Notes under the pieces: model-generated
What the model was told of the DNA's origin: nothing
The model's database searches: none
Seen by the model: the letters and a program-made list of their open reading frames with translations, nothing else
From: Steroidobacter sp.
Lineage (GTDB): Bacteria; Pseudomonadota; Gammaproteobacteria; Steroidobacterales; Steroidobacteraceae
DNA length: 64,000 nucleotides
Assembly (NCBI GenBank): GCA_025929585.1
Contig: JAICPY010000004.1
Coordinates: forward strand, 31,830 to 95,829
Direction: 5' to 3'
Made by a program: the position numbers and the translations under genes
Part shown: positions 28,092-41,139 of the stretch, in pieces
How the letters are laid out: each line of letters starts with the position of its first letter
Position numbering within the stretch: position 1 is the first letter of the stretch

Positions 28092-28804
28092 GTGCAACTG
28101 CTTCGATCGGTGCTGTTCACGACATTCTTGTTCGTAAGCACCTTCATCTATGCCGTCATCGTGCTGCTCGTCGGGTGGTTGCCCCACGAAAGGCTTTACG
28201 CTGTGGCGAGATCCTGGTCTAAAACCCAACTATGGATGTTGAGGGTATTGTGCCGACTGTCGTACTCGATTGAAGGCACCGAAAACATCCCCGCCGGCGC
28301 TCACATCTCCATGTGGAAGCATTCCTCGGCCTGGGAGACGATTGCACAAGCAAGTATGTTTCCGCCCCAGTCGTGGGTCCTGAAACGTGAGCTGATGTGG
28401 ATTCCGGTGGTCGGCTGGGCTGTACGTTGCCTCAAGCCAATCGCTATCAATCGAAAGGCTGGCACCACCGCTGTCAACCAGGTCGTAGATCAAGGCCAAT
28501 GCCGGCTCCAAGCTGGGTTGTGGATCCTGATCTTTCCCGAGGGCACGCGCGTCGCGCATGGCGAGCAACGCAAATACGGCATCAGCGGCTCGCTTCTAGC
28601 GTCGCGTGCCGGGTGCAAGATCGTGCCGGTTACGCACAACGCGGGCCTTTATTGGCCCCGCCGAGGTTGGATGAAGCGTCCGGGCGTTATCCAGGTACGC
28701 ATAGGGCCGCCCATCGATGCAGCCGGAAGGGAGCCTCGCGAATTGAACGAGCAGGTGCGAGCGTGGATAGAAGGCGAGCTTGCGCAGCTCGCCTCAGTTA
28801 AAAA

Positions 28805-28811
<7 letters not shown>
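28092..28811 (+). CDS. 1-acyl-sn-glycerol-3-phosphate acyltransferase (PlsC-like)
   Basis: Membrane acyltransferase making phosphatidate, 239 residues. An N-terminal hydrophobic stretch (LFTTFLFVSTFIYAVIVLLVGWL) is followed by the acceptor motif as KHSSAWET (H-x4-E, where most PlsC proteins have H-x4-D) and the second motif IFPEGTR. The KHxSxWET form occurs in the subgroup encoded beside glyQS in gammaproteobacteria. The start codon is GTG, six bases after glyS. It converges on gyrB. Confidence 0.88.
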
Positions 28812-32372
<3,561 letters not shown>

Positions 32373-32400
32373 TCCGTGACTCTAGTGCACGCGACCAACG

Positions 32401-33498
32401 TCACAGGCGCATCGGCATCACAACGTATTTGGCCTCAGGCATAGCCGAAGACGTCAGCAGGCAGCTGTTATTCGAATCGGTTAACCCAACCTCAATCGTC
32501 ACGCCATCCAGAGCTGCAAGCGCATCGAGGAGATAATTGACGTTGAACCCGATCTCCATCTCCTCGCCGACGTAAGTGACATCCAGCTCTTCCTCAGCCT
32601 CTTCTTGCTCGGGATTATGCGATTGAAGCGTCAGTACACCAGGCTTGAGCGATAGCCGGATTCCGCGGTACTTCTCGTTGGAGAGGATTGCCGCTCTTTG
32701 AAGCGCCGCTCGCAGGATCTCCCGATCAGCACCTACTTTGCGTGTTGGGCTCGCTGGAATCACGCGCCCATACTCCGGAAAACGCCCGTCGATCAGTTTC
32801 GAGGTAAACCGAATAGTGCCAATTTGTGCGCGGACATGATTTGTACCAATCACAAGTTCAACCGCATCCTCACCTGTGAGCAGTCGCTGTAGCTCCAGCA
32901 CGCCTTTGCGCGGAACGATAACTTGCTGCACCCCTGAGGCCGTGGAGTCCATGGCCGCTTCGCAGAACGCGAGACGATGCCCGTCCGTGGCTACCGTCTT
33001 GAGCGTTTTGCCATCTGACTCGAGGAGCATCCCATTGAGGTAGTACCGCACATCCTGTTGCGCCATTGAGAAGTGAGTCTTCTCAAGTAGCCGTTTCAGA
33101 GAACTCTGAGAGATCGTTAAGCTCTGTTGAGCTTTAATGTCCTCGACCGTCGGGAACTCGGAGGCGGGTAACGTAGCGAGTGTGAAGCGGCTTTTGCCAG
33201 AGCGCACTGTCGCCTTCTCGCCCTCCACGTTGATGGTGACCTTCGCCCCATCCGGCAACGCTCGGACAATGTCGAGCAGCTTGCGTCCCGGCAAAGTGAC
33301 CTCACCCGCCTGCTGCACATCCACCGATGCTGTGGCAACGAGCTCCACCTCCAGGTCCGTTGCGGTAAGGGAGATCTGCTCGCTTCGAGCCACAACGAGG
33401 ATGTTCGCGAGAACAGGCATCGTCTGGCGACGCTCGACCACCCCAATAATCGACTGCAGGGGACCTAGAATCGCCTGCCGTTCTGCACTGACCTTCAT
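32401..33498 (-). CDS. dnaN: DNA polymerase III beta subunit (sliding clamp)
   Basis: Ring-shaped processivity clamp, 365 residues in three similar domains. Recognisable regions are MPVLANILVVARSEQISLTATDLEVELV, FPTVEDIKAQQSLTI and the C-terminal YVVMPMRL, typical of the clamp's end. ATG 33498 is preferred over GTG 33507 because it gives the standard KVSAERQAIL start with a GGTGG-like ribosome site. It lies directly left of the putative origin. Confidence 0.98.
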   Translation of the reverse strand: MKVSAERQAILGPLQSIIGVVERRQTMPVLANILVVARSEQISLTATDLEVELVATASVDVQQAGEVTLPGRKLLDIVRALPDGAKVTINVEGEKATVRSGKSRFTLATLPASEFPTVEDIKAQQSLTISQSSLKRLLEKTHFSMAQQDVRYYLNGMLLESDGKTLKTVATDGHRLAFCEAAMDSTASGVQQVIVPRKGVLELQRLLTGEDAVELVIGTNHVRAQIGTIRFTSKLIDGRFPEYGRVIPASPTRKVGADREILRAALQRAAILSNEKYRGIRLSLKPGVLTLQSHNPEQEEAEEELDVTYVGEEMEIGFNVNYLLDALAALDGVTIEVGLTDSNNSCLLTSSAMPEAKYVVMPMRL

Positions 33499-33576
33499 CG
33501 TTGCCACCGCTTGCCAATCTTAAAAATATGAATAGATATTTAAGAATTTATGATTATTGAAGAGGCCGCCCAAATC

Positions 33577-33585
33577 TGTGGATAA
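33577..33585 (-). promoter_or_regulatory. DnaA box (perfect)
   Basis: TGTGGATAA is the reverse complement of the consensus TTATCCACA, about 17 bases from the AT-rich block in the dnaN-dnaA gap. Confidence 0.8.
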
Positions 33586-33676
33586 CCTCTATTTTGCATT
33601 TACTATCAACAATTTACGTACCTAATAACCAGTCCCGTATTCTCCGGTCGACCTTGTAGGATTACTGTTCAGTACC

Positions 33677-33685
33677 TGTGGATAG
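33677..33685 (-). promoter_or_regulatory. DnaA box (one mismatch)
   Basis: TGTGGATAG differs from the reverse-complement consensus at the last base. It lies in the same gap as the other two boxes. Confidence 0.6.
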
Positions 33686-33710
33686 ATTTGGCCCTTCCCT
33701 ACCTCACAGC

Positions 33711-33719
33711 TTATCCACA
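33711..33719 (+). promoter_or_regulatory. DnaA box (perfect)
   Basis: TTATCCACA lies directly beyond the dnaA stop codon, in opposite orientation to the other two boxes of the gap. Confidence 0.8.
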
Positions 33720-33720
33720 G

Positions 33721-35058
33721 TCATCCAGCTAGGGTTCTCAACAGGTTTGAGTAGTCCTCGCTCGTGCGAGTATTCGACTCTCTGAGCTCCTTGATCACCC
33801 GGCACGCATGAAGCACCGTCGTGTGGTCGCGCCCGCCGAAAGCATCGCCGATTTCGGGAAGGCTGTGGCTGGTTAGCTCCTTCGCTAAGGCCATTGCGAC
33901 CTGTCTCGGGCGTGCAATCGATCGACTGCGCCTCTTCGACAATAGATCCGCCACCCGAATTTTGAAGTACTCCGCGACCGTCTTTTGGATGTTCTCGATT
34001 GTTACCAGCCGATCCTGTAACGCCAACAGATCGCGCAGCGCCTCTTTCGCGAACTCCATGGTAATCGCACGTCCAGTAAATTGGGAATTGGCGACAACCC
34101 TGCGCAGGGCCCCTTCGAGCTCACGCACATTGGATCTAATCCGCTTGGCGATGAAGAAAGCGACTTCCTCAGGTAGATCCACGTGACTGACAGCTGCCTT
34201 GCTCATCAGGATCGCCACGCACGTCTCCAACTCCGGCGGTTCGATCGCAACAGTGAGACCCCACCCGAACCTGGACTTCAGTCGCTCCTCGAGACCGTCC
34301 ACTTCTTTCGGATAACGGTCGCACGTAAGGATGATCTGCTGCTGACCTTCGAATAGCGCGTTGAAGGTGTGGAAGAATTCCTCTTGCGAGCGATCCTTTC
34401 CCGCAAAGAATTGGATGTCGTCGATCAGCAAAGCATCGAGCGATCGATAGGCCGTCTTGAAGTCGTTGATCGTGTTGTGCTGGAGCGCTTTCACCATGTC
34501 ACCGACGAAACGCTCCGAGTGCACGTAGGCGACTCGCGCCCGCTCGTTACGGACCCGGATCATGTTGCCGACGGCATGCATCAGATGCGTCTTCCCGAGC
34601 CCCACGCCGCCATAGATAAACAGCGGGTTGTAAGCGCGTCCCGGGTTTTCTGCCACTTGAACCGCCGCGGCGCGAGCAAGCTGATTGCTCTTGCCCTCCA
34701 CGAAATTCGTAAAGGTGAAATCCGGGTTCAGGCGGCTTCCGAGCATTATCGGAGGCTCTTTCGCCAGGGGCTTAGCAAACGTCGGAATGGGCGCGGAGAC
34801 GGGCGGAGCTACCGCACGAGATCCCACCTCGAGGATGACGGAGGGCGCTGGGTCGGTCCCTACAGAATCGACGAGCTCCGAGATCCGTCCTGCTACGTTC
34901 TCATTCACCCAATCGACGACGAACCGATTCGGAGCGAGCAACCTCAAGGTCCGGCCGTCCTCGACCGCTTGGAGCGGCCGAATCCAGGTATTGAATTGTT
35001 GTTCGGGCAGCTCTGCCTCCAATTGAACGAGACAGCGACGCCATAACGAACCCTGCAC
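33721..35058 (-). CDS. dnaA: Chromosomal replication initiator DnaA
   Basis: AAA+ initiator that binds DnaA boxes and opens oriC, 445 residues. Domain I is [27 protein letters not shown]. The AAA+ domain has Walker [14 protein letters not shown] and Walker B LLIDDIQF. The DNA-binding domain has the signature [15 protein letters not shown]. The track ORF starts far upstream; I place the start at GTG 35058 because the family N-terminus begins there and AGGGGA lies at good spacing. A DnaA box about 85 bases upstream suggests autoregulation. Confidence 0.97.
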   Translation of the reverse strand: MQGSLWRRCLVQLEAELPEQQFNTWIRPLQAVEDGRTLRLLAPNRFVVDWVNENVAGRISELVDSVGTDPAPSVILEVGSRAVAPPVSAPIPTFAKPLAKEPPIMLGSRLNPDFTFTNFVEGKSNQLARAAAVQVAENPGRAYNPLFIYGGVGLGKTHLMHAVGNMIRVRNERARVAYVHSERFVGDMVKALQHNTINDFKTAYRSLDALLIDDIQFFAGKDRSQEEFFHTFNALFEGQQQIILTCDRYPKEVDGLEERLKSRFGWGLTVAIEPPELETCVAILMSKAAVSHVDLPEEVAFFIAKRIRSNVRELEGALRRVVANSQFTGRAITMEFAKEALRDLLALQDRLVTIENIQKTVAEYFKIRVADLLSKRRSRSIARPRQVAMALAKELTSHSLPEIGDAFGGRDHTTVLHACRVIKELRESNTRTSEDYSNLLRTLAG

Positions 35059-35143
35059 GGTTTCGTCCCCTAATCGAGCGTTAAAAAGTTTTCTGCGTGA
35101 GGCAGCGCGAGAGAGGGGCGAGTCTATACCGAGCCGGCAAAGG

Positions 35144-35152
35144 TTATCCACA
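35144..35152 (+). promoter_or_regulatory. DnaA box upstream of dnaA
   Basis: TTATCCACA in the 229-base divergent gap between dnaA and rpmH. It could serve autoregulation of dnaA or be part of a bipartite origin. Confidence 0.7.
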
Positions 35153-35194
35153 GCTCCGGCGAGCGGAAAGGAAACTTTACTGCGTGCCGCGCGC

Positions 35195-35223
35195 TTGACA
35201 CCCTCAGGCTCGCTGCGTACCCT
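35195..35223 (+). promoter_or_regulatory. Sigma-70 promoter of rpmH
   Basis: TTGACA (35195-35200) and TACCCT (35218-35223) are 17 bases apart, a good -35/-10 pair about 65 bases before the rpmH start. It would drive the rpmH-rnpA-yidD-yidC run. Confidence 0.6.
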
Positions 35224-35287
35224 TGCCGGCCTTTCTTTCGGCCCACCATGTGCTTGTTTTAGCGCAAATTTCGCGGCGAGTCTCATC

Positions 35288-35422
35288 ATGAAGCGCACTT
35301 ATCAACCCAGCAAAATTCATCGGCAGCGAACTCATGGATTTCGTGCGCGCATGGCAACCCGTGGCGGACGCGCGATATTAGCGCGGCGTCGAGCCAAGGG
35401 CCGCAAGCGCTTGTCGGTATAA
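35288..35422 (+). CDS. rpmH: 50S ribosomal protein L34
   Basis: A 44-residue, highly basic ribosomal protein: [18 protein letters not shown] and [11 protein letters not shown] are diagnostic. The track ORF is extended 31 codons upstream through the promoter region; ATG 35288 is the family start. It is first in the rightward rpmH-rnpA-yidD-yidC-mnmE series at the origin. Confidence 0.98.
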   Translation: MKRTYQPSKIHRQRTHGFRARMATRGGRAILARRRAKGRKRLSV

Positions 35423-35463
35423 GACGCGATCAGTTCGCGTCGCGTGCTCTTTCGACACCCGGT

Positions 35464-35838
35464 TTGCAAGTCCACACGCGGCCGTTCACACCGGCACAAC
35501 GTCTCCGGCACAAATCCGAATTCGATCGCGTCTATAAGGACGCTCGACGCTTCTCCGATCATTTCTTCGCCGTGTTCGCACGGAACAGTGAAGGGTCGCA
35601 GCCTCGGCTTGGTCTTTCAATCGCTGCTCGTATCGTTGGGAATTCGGTCCGCCGCAATCGAGTCAAACGACTGGTTCGCGAATCGTTTCGCCTTCATCAG
35701 CATGAGCTGCCTGCTGTGGATATCGTGGTCAACGCGCGCGCCGGTGCGCGTGATGCGGACAACGCAGCCATTACGCACAGCTTGGAAAAACATTGGCAGG
35801 CAGTGACAAAAAAATGCGCCGTGCCCTCACGCTCTTGA
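35464..35838 (+). CDS. rnpA: Ribonuclease P protein component
   Basis: Basic protein subunit of RNase P (tRNA 5' processing), 124 residues. It carries the signature [14 protein letters not shown] and an N-terminal [14 protein letters not shown]. No ATG or GTG start is available, so TTG 35464 is used, with no clear ribosome site. The true start may differ by several codons, or translation may be coupled to rpmH. The 3' end overlaps yidD by 25 bases. Confidence 0.92.
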   Translation: MQVHTRPFTPAQRLRHKSEFDRVYKDARRFSDHFFAVFARNSEGSQPRLGLSIAARIVGNSVRRNRVKRLVRESFRLHQHELPAVDIVVNARAGARDADNAAITHSLEKHWQAVTKKCAVPSRS

Positions 35839-36053
35839 TTCGGTTGTATCGCTACATCATCAGCCCGCTGCTCGGGCCGAATTGCCGCTTCTACCCGACG
35901 TGCTCTTGTTATGCCGAACAGGCCATCCATATCCATGGCGCGCTGCGCGGCAGCTTGCTCGCCGTGCGCCGTATTTCGCGCTGTCATCCATGGAATGCGG
36001 GCGGATATGACCCAGTGCCCTCGAATCCTGATCTGAAGTCCGTTCATGGATAA
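35814..36053 (+). CDS. yidD: Membrane protein insertion efficiency factor YidD
   Basis: A 79-residue membrane-associated protein that assists YidC-dependent insertion. It has the family core [20 protein letters not shown] and [18 protein letters not shown] 35814 is preferred to the track's TTG 35793. It overlaps rnpA upstream and yidC downstream by eight bases, the usual compact arrangement. Confidence 0.95.
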   Translation: MRRALTLLIRLYRYIISPLLGPNCRFYPTCSCYAEQAIHIHGALRGSLLAVRRISRCHPWNAGGYDPVPSNPDLKSVHG

Positions 36054-37731
36054 CCAACGAGTCTTTGTGTGGGCAGCACTCGCCCTAGTGCTGTGGCTGA
36101 ACTATCTGGCCTGGCAGCGTGACTATGCGCCCGCGAGTGCCCCGCCCTCGGCAAGCAGCATCGAAACACCGGTTCCTGCCGATAACAACACTCTGCCCGA
36201 CTTACCGACGCAGCAAGGTGCACCCACGAACGCTGTCAATGGCACAGCTACGCAGGCCCAAGATACCGATGCGCAGTCGGATCTCGGGCAGGCGTCGAGA
36301 ATCCGCGTCACCACCGATGTATTGTCAATGGACATCAGTACTCGCGGCGGAGAACTGGTACGCGCCGAGTTGCTCGAGTATCCCAAGGTGAAGAATCAGC
36401 CGAACATACCCGTACGGCTTTTCGATGCTTCGAGCGAAGGATTGTTCGTTGCTCGAAGCGGACTCCGAGCGGTAGACGCGCCTGCCGAACCTACGCATCT
36501 CGCGGTGTTCGACAGTGCAGCAACTGAATATCGATTGAAGGAAGGCGCAGAGAAGCTGGAGGTGCCCCTCACGTGGAGCGATGGCCAAGGCGTGACCGTC
36601 ACGAAGACCTATACCTTCTATCCCGGCACGTATCGCATCGACCTTCGGTATGACGTGCAGAACGACTCAGGGAAGGACTGGAAGGCCGCTTCGTACGTAC
36701 AAATCGTGCGCCACTACGAAGAGGTGGAGCGTTCGTACTTTAAGGTCGAGACGTATGCGTATCGCGGCCCGGCCATTTACGACGGCGAAGCGTATCGCAA
36801 GCTAGATATCGAAGATGAAGAGGATCGTGCTTTCAAAGGAACGATCCAAGGTGGCTGGATCGCCGCTCTCCAGCATCACTTCGTGGCTGCCGCGGTACCG
36901 CCTGTTGACGCTACTTACGATTACACGATCGGTGTAAATCCGAACAACGATTACACCTTGGCATACCGAGGACCTCTGCATACGGTCCCGGCGGGCAGCT
37001 CACAAACTTTCAAGGAAACGCTTTTCGTCGGTCCGAAGCTTCAACGCCAACTGGAAGCGAGCGGCCCGCGTCTGGAGCTGGTTGCCGACTACGGCAAGCT
37101 GACGATCCTCTCGCAGCCGCTCTTCTGGTTGCTCGAGAAGGTACATAGCTTCATCGGAAATTGGGGGTGGGCGATCGTGATCGTCACCTTTCTGATCAAG
37201 CTGGTGTTCTACCGACTCACTGCTGCGAGTGGGCGTTCGATGGCGAAAATGCGCAATCTGAGTCCGCGCATCAAAGCAATACAAGAGCGCTACAAGGACG
37301 ATCGCGAGCAACTCGGCCGGCAGATGATGGAGCTGTACAAGCGAGAGAAGATCAATCCGCTTGCTGGCTGTTTGCCGATCCTGATTCAGATCCCGTTCTT
37401 CTTGGCGTTCTATTGGGTGCTGCTGGAAAGCGTGGAGATGCGCCAAGCGCCCTTCCTTGGCTGGATCACGGATTTGTCTTCTCGTGACCCGTTTTTCATC
37501 CTGCCGGTTCTCATGGGCGCCGCGATGTTCGCGCAGTTCAAGCTGCAGCCAATGCCAAGCACGGATCCGATGCAGGCCAAGATCTTCGCTTTCATGCCGA
37601 TCATCATGGCGGTGACAATGGCTTGGTTCCCCGCGGGCTTGGTGCTGTACTGGCTTACGAACACATTGCTATCGATTGCGCAGCAGTGGCGCATCAACAA
37701 GCTTGTCGAGGCGGAACAAAAGAAGACCTGA
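36046..37731 (+). CDS. yidC: Membrane protein insertase YidC
   Basis: Inserts and folds inner-membrane proteins, alone or with SecYEG. The 561 residues comprise an N-terminal anchor ([19 protein letters not shown]), a large periplasmic beta domain (about residues 80-340) and the conserved five-helix insertase core ([63 protein letters not shown]). Length and layout are typical of proteobacterial YidC. Confidence 0.98.
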   Translation: MDNQRVFVWAALALVLWLNYLAWQRDYAPASAPPSASSIETPVPADNNTLPDLPTQQGAPTNAVNGTATQAQDTDAQSDLGQASRIRVTTDVLSMDISTRGGELVRAELLEYPKVKNQPNIPVRLFDASSEGLFVARSGLRAVDAPAEPTHLAVFDSAATEYRLKEGAEKLEVPLTWSDGQGVTVTKTYTFYPGTYRIDLRYDVQNDSGKDWKAASYVQIVRHYEEVERSYFKVETYAYRGPAIYDGEAYRKLDIEDEEDRAFKGTIQGGWIAALQHHFVAAAVPPVDATYDYTIGVNPNNDYTLAYRGPLHTVPAGSSQTFKETLFVGPKLQRQLEASGPRLELVADYGKLTILSQPLFWLLEKVHSFIGNWGWAIVIVTFLIKLVFYRLTAASGRSMAKMRNLSPRIKAIQERYKDDREQLGRQMMELYKREKINPLAGCLPILIQIPFFLAFYWVLLESVEMRQAPFLGWITDLSSRDPFFILPVLMGAAMFAQFKLQPMPSTDPMQAKIFAFMPIIMAVTMAWFPAGLVLYWLTNTLLSIAQQWRINKLVEAEQKKT

Positions 37732-37777
37732 GCGCAGTCTTGTTAGTGTCTGGAATATTTGGGGACACACTTTCGAC

Positions 37778-39136
37778 ATGAAGGCCCCGCAGTCGAGCGA
37801 CACAATAGCTGCGGTCGCGACCCCACCGGGTCGAGGCGGGGTCAGCATCGTGCGTCTCTCCGGTCCCGCAGTTCCGCAGATTGCTCCGCAGCTGCTGGGT
37901 CATTTGCCGGCGCCTCGATTTGCCGCGCTACGTACCTTTCTCGGCGAAGACGCCACGCCGCTCGATAGCGGCATCGCACTTTATTTCCCCGCGCCGGCGT
38001 CATTCACGGGGGAGGACGTTCTAGAGCTCCATGCACATGGTGGTCCGATCATCACGGATCTGTTGCTTGCGCGAGTCCTAGGTCTCGGCGCACGTTTGGC
38101 GCGGCCCGGCGAGTTCTCCCGCCGTGCGTTCCTCAACGATAAGTTGGATTTGACCCAGGCAGAGGCGATCGCCGATTTGATCGACAGCGGATCGGTCGAA
38201 GCGGCGCGAGCCGCATTGCGATCGATGCAAGGCGAGTTCTCGGATGCGGTCCGATCGCTCACCGAAGCAGTCATCGAAGCGAGAATGCATGTGGAAGCGG
38301 CAATCGATTTCCCCGAGGAGGAGATCGATTTTCTGGCCGATACGCAGCTGCACGCGCGAGTGCATAACGCGATTACGTTATGCACTCAAATCATCGCAAA
38401 CGCGCGGCAAGGCGCATTGCTGCGCGAAGGCATGACCATCGTCATCGCCGGCAAGCCGAACGCAGGCAAATCGAGCCTTCTCAATCGCCTGGCTGGATAT
38501 AGCGCCGCCATCGTCACGGATATTCCAGGTACTACTCGGGACATCTTACGAGAGCGAATCCACATCGACGGAATGCCTTTGCACATCCTCGACACGGCCG
38601 GATTGCGTGAAGAAACCGACGTAGTCGAAGCCGAAGGTATTCGGCGCGCGCGCGATGAAATGCAAAAAGCCGATCGCATCTTGTACGTCGTCGATGCAAC
38701 TGCTGGGGCGAGCGTACAAGCGATCGAAGCGGAGATTTGCAGTTTGCCCTCTCGAGTACCCGTCTCGATCGTCATCAACAAGATCGACCTCATCGGTGTG
38801 AACTCCCGATACGAACAATCGAGCCCGCCGCGAATCGAACTGTCTGCGACAAGTGGCGAAGGCATGGACTTGCTGCGCCAGCACCTCAAAGAGTGTGTCG
38901 GGTTCCAGGGTGCGGAAGCGGGCACTTTATCGGCGCGCCGGCGTCATCTTGATGCGCTCGCGCAAGCCGATCGGCATTTGAGCGAAGCAGCGCATCAACT
39001 CAAGGAGCGGCGAGCGGGCGAACTAGTAGCCGAAGAACTGAGACAAGCTCAACGTGCGTTGAATGAGATCACCGGAGAGTTCACCTCCGATGATCTTTTG
39101 GGTCGGATCTTCAGCAGCTTCTGCATCGGCAAGTAA
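37778..39136 (+). CDS. mnmE: tRNA uridine-5-carboxymethylaminomethyl GTPase MnmE
   Basis: GTPase that with MnmG modifies U34 of certain tRNAs, 452 residues. The N-terminal folate-binding domain starts [21 protein letters not shown]. The G domain has G1 ([13 protein letters not shown]), G3 (DTAG) and G4 (NKID). The protein ends in the invariant CIGK with the catalytic Cys. The track's 34 extra codons overlap yidC; ATG 37778 fits the family. Its partner mnmG lies about 23 kb further right instead of adjacent. Confidence 0.98.
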   Translation: MKAPQSSDTIAAVATPPGRGGVSIVRLSGPAVPQIAPQLLGHLPAPRFAALRTFLGEDATPLDSGIALYFPAPASFTGEDVLELHAHGGPIITDLLLARVLGLGARLARPGEFSRRAFLNDKLDLTQAEAIADLIDSGSVEAARAALRSMQGEFSDAVRSLTEAVIEARMHVEAAIDFPEEEIDFLADTQLHARVHNAITLCTQIIANARQGALLREGMTIVIAGKPNAGKSSLLNRLAGYSAAIVTDIPGTTRDILRERIHIDGMPLHILDTAGLREETDVVEAEGIRRARDEMQKADRILYVVDATAGASVQAIEAEICSLPSRVPVSIVINKIDLIGVNSRYEQSSPPRIELSATSGEGMDLLRQHLKECVGFQGAEAGTLSARRRHLDALAQADRHLSEAAHQLKERRAGELVAEELRQAQRALNEITGEFTSDDLLGRIFSSFCIGK

Positions 39137-39142
39137 CGCCGC

Positions 39143-39598
39143 ATGATGCTCGCGGCGCCGATCGTTCGTTGGGTAAGCGAAAGATGGCTCGGTCGACCAG
39201 TCGAAGCGCCCGCCGCTTTCGTCGCCGCATTGGCACAGATATTCGAGCAACCGGTTGATCACGTGCGAATATTCGAGTGCTCTCCTTATGCTCGATGGCA
39301 CGCTGGTGCGAGAGCCACGACTCGTCGAAACAGAATACTGCTGAGCGGCCCGGCGAATGGCTTCTGGTCGGATCCGGAGTTGGTGCTACACGAATACTTC
39401 CATGTCATTCGCCAATGGCAAGCTGGACGATTGACCATCCTGCGTTACACGATTGAGGCGCTGCAGCGCGGCTATTGGCTCAATCGCTATGAGATCGAAG
39501 CGCGCGCCTTTGCGTCTCATCATTTGTGCCAACTGCAAGAGCTTCTGAATCAGCAATCGTCCAATCGACCGTTCCCGTTCGCCACACGGCACTGCTAG
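39143..39598 (+). CDS. Small HExxH putative metallopeptidase
   Basis: A 151-residue protein without a signal peptide. The central motif [11 protein letters not shown] is a zincin HExxH, and about 30 residues later EIEARAFA offers a possible third ligand Glu. The layout resembles DUF4157-type mini-metalloproteases, though I cannot assign the family firmly. The start is ATG 39143, seven bases after mnmE, so it may be co-transcribed. The target is unknown; it is the first gene of the interval separating mnmE from mnmG. Confidence 0.65.
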   Translation: MMLAAPIVRWVSERWLGRPVEAPAAFVAALAQIFEQPVDHVRIFECSPYARWHAGARATTRRNRILLSGPANGFWSDPELVLHEYFHVIRQWQAGRLTILRYTIEALQRGYWLNRYEIEARAFASHHLCQLQELLNQQSSNRPFPFATRHC

Positions 39599-39657
39599 CA
39601 TGGCTTCCTCCGGCGCGCGCCGAACCATTTCAAGAAGATTCATCAGAGGACCGAGCA

Positions 39658-40731
39658 ATGATTTCCCACACCAGTCGTACTTTTGGATCACTGCTGAGCG
39701 TCACGATCGCCGCCCTAGTGTGCGGAGCGGCCCAAGCGGACGTCACCATTGAGGAGCGCATGTCCGTCAGTGGCGTTGGGATAATGAAGATGATGAATAT
39801 GAGCGGCCGCACTGTGACCGCTATCTCCGATACGCGAGCTCGCACCGATAGCGATTTGCAATTCGAGTCCGGGATGATGCGCACCCTCGCTCGAGGAGCA
39901 GGTCAGGGCAGTGAAATCGTTCGTTTGGACCAAGACACGATGTATTCGCTGGATAACAAGAAGAAAATCTACACAGAGACGACATTTGCCGAGCGTCGCG
40001 CCGAAATGCAGAAGGCGATGGAGCAAGCGCAAAAGGGCCAAGCCTCGCAGCAACAAGCCGCCTCCGGCGTGGATGAGTCTGAGTGCGAGTGGTCCGAGCC
40101 AAAGGCCGAAGTTACACGCACCGGAGAGAAAGCCACGATCGCCGGACATGCGGCAGAGCGAGTCACCGTGATGGCAACACAGTCGTGTAAGAGCAAGAAG
40201 ACCGGAGAGATCTGCGACTTCGGGTTGATGCTCGATCAATGGGTGGCACCGAACGTCGAGGCCTCAACGGAAGCACAGAACTATTACAAAGCCTATGCGG
40301 AAAAAATGGGCTTCGGTGCCACTGCGTCGCGCGACTTCGCGGAACGCGCGCAATCCATGTTCGGGCGCTATGAGGGAATGTGGAAGGAAGTCGGCGCGAA
40401 GATGAAGGACATCAAAGGCTATCCGGTTAAATCCAGCTTCGGATTGGGCGTGGGTGGCCCGTCATGTCAACGCACACAAGAGACTCAGGCACAGGGGGGG
40501 CCAGCTTCGCCGCCGAGCCTGGGAGGTGCGCTGGGCGGTGCCTTGGGCGGTATGTTTGGCAAGAAAAAGGCCAGCGAACCCGCCGCGGCGCCTACACCTG
40601 CACCTGCCGCGCTGCCCGGTGGGCTCATGCCGCTGATGACGGTCACGACCGAGCTCGTATCCGTCAACACAAACCCGATCGACGCGAGCACTTTCGAGGT
40701 ACCCGCGGGCTACAAAAAGGCCTCTCGCTAG
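39658..40731 (+). CDS. Exported protein of unknown function (DUF4412-like)
   Basis: A 357-residue secreted protein. The signal peptide (FGSLLSVTIAALVCGAAQA) is followed by a beta-rich region (MKMMNMSGRTVTAISDTRART and IVRLDQDTMYSLDNKKKIYTE). A Gln/Ala-rich helix, paired Cys, a Gly/Pro-rich low-complexity stretch (GGALGGALGGMFGKKK) and a conserved-looking end (FEVPAGYKKAS) complete it. The pattern recalls DUF4412 proteins. ATG 39658 has GAGGA upstream, so the track's 44 extra codons are dropped. It lies just upstream of the pilus leader RNA; a functional link is unproven. Confidence 0.7.
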   Translation: MISHTSRTFGSLLSVTIAALVCGAAQADVTIEERMSVSGVGIMKMMNMSGRTVTAISDTRARTDSDLQFESGMMRTLARGAGQGSEIVRLDQDTMYSLDNKKKIYTETTFAERRAEMQKAMEQAQKGQASQQQAASGVDESECEWSEPKAEVTRTGEKATIAGHAAERVTVMATQSCKSKKTGEICDFGLMLDQWVAPNVEASTEAQNYYKAYAEKMGFGATASRDFAERAQSMFGRYEGMWKEVGAKMKDIKGYPVKSSFGLGVGGPSCQRTQETQAQGGPASPPSLGGALGGALGGMFGKKKASEPAAAPTPAPAALPGGLMPLMTVTTELVSVNTNPIDASTFEVPAGYKKASR

Positions 40732-40746
40732 AGGCGTTTGTACAAC

Positions 40747-40774
40747 TTGACTTGGCAGGATTCGTGAGTAATAT
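40747..40774 (+). promoter_or_regulatory. Strong sigma-70 promoter before the pilus leader RNA
   Basis: TTGACT (40747-40752) and TAATAT (40769-40774) are 16 bases apart, close to consensus. Predicted transcription start is near 40781. It lies 16-43 bases after the previous gene's stop codon. Confidence 0.7.
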
Positions 40775-40780
40775 GCGCGC

Positions 40781-40963
40781 CCCCGGTTGGGCCGGGACAG
40801 GTTCGGCGGCCGCATGCTCGCACCGCAAAGCCTCCAAGGCGAATCTGAAAAATGCGCGCTAGTTCTCTGGGATGACTTGCCGGGCGCGCCGGCTCAGCAA
40901 GTCAGGTGCGAGCCCATTGGCCCCAACGAAACCCCTGGTCGGGAAACCGGCGAGGGGTTTTGT
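40781..40963 (+). ncRNA. Structured leader or small RNA upstream of the pilus locus (class unknown)
   Basis: Part of a 414-base gene-free stretch (40732-41145). Stems visible by eye: CCCGG/CCGGG (40782-40796), an outer helix GCTCGCACC (40816-40824) with GGTGCGAGC (40905-40913), an inner helix TGACTTGC (40873-40880) with GCAAGTCA (40897-40904) abutting the outer helix, and a final intrinsic terminator. A perfect 9-bp outer helix enclosing about 80 bases and stacked on another hairpin is typical of riboswitch aptamers or sRNAs. CGCAAAGCCTCC recalls part of the c-di-GMP-I aptamer, but the rest of that motif is not there. Calling it a riboswitch is inference. Confidence 0.55.
40930..40963 (+). 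terminator. Intrinsic terminator inside the pilus leader
   Basis: AACCCCTGGTCGG, a GAAA tetraloop and CCGGCGAGGGGTT pair with one mismatch, followed by TTTTGT. It sits about 150-180 bases after the predicted start and 183 bases before the pilin ATG, so it would either end a small RNA or attenuate the operon. Confidence 0.75.
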
Positions 40964-41103
40964 CTAACTGCACCCGCAAAACGCGCCAACACAGGACCGC
41001 GCTCCTCCACCTTCCTATCGCTAATCAGCGGGAACGCATTTTCTCTGCGTTCACACAGATATTCGTATCGCCCACGCTTTGCCTGCTTCGTAAGGTGTCG
41101 TCA

Positions 41104-41139
41104 CGGGAAATAGCTCCCGCACGAATCGCATACAGGGAG
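41104..41139 (+). promoter_or_regulatory. Competing hairpins at the pilin ribosome-binding site
   Basis: CTCCC (41114-41118) can pair with CGGGA upstream (CGGGA 41104-41108 with TCCCG 41115-41119) or with GGGAG of the Shine-Dalgarno (41135-41139) before ATG 41146. The two pairings exclude each other, so this could be a translational switch. The remainder of 40964-41103 shows nothing I can name. Confidence 0.35.

Larger units (their letters stand above)
33499..33720. other. Putative chromosomal replication origin (oriC), dnaN-dnaA gap
   Basis: This 222-base gap has an AT-rich block (about 33519-33560, AAAAATATGAATAGATATTT and following), a plausible unwinding element. It also has three DnaA boxes: TGTGGATAA (33577-33585), TGTGGATAG (33677-33685, one mismatch) and TTATCCACA (33711-33719). 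Flanking genes are the classic origin set, and gene orientation diverges around this area. A further DnaA box lies upstream of dnaA. The box count is low compared with E. coli, so flanking sequence may contribute. Confidence 0.75.

Noticed and set aside
40781-40915. c-di-GMP-I (GEMM) riboswitch identification
   Set aside because: Only CGCAAAGCCTCC fits. The paired upstream GGCAAACC-type strand, the GAAA-capped stem and the 3' GGUAGC-type segment are not found, so the class name is not justified.
41069-41083. Sigma-54 promoter before the pilin gene (TCGCCCACGCTTTGC)
   Set aside because: The -24 GG is CG, and the GG dinucleotide is essential.
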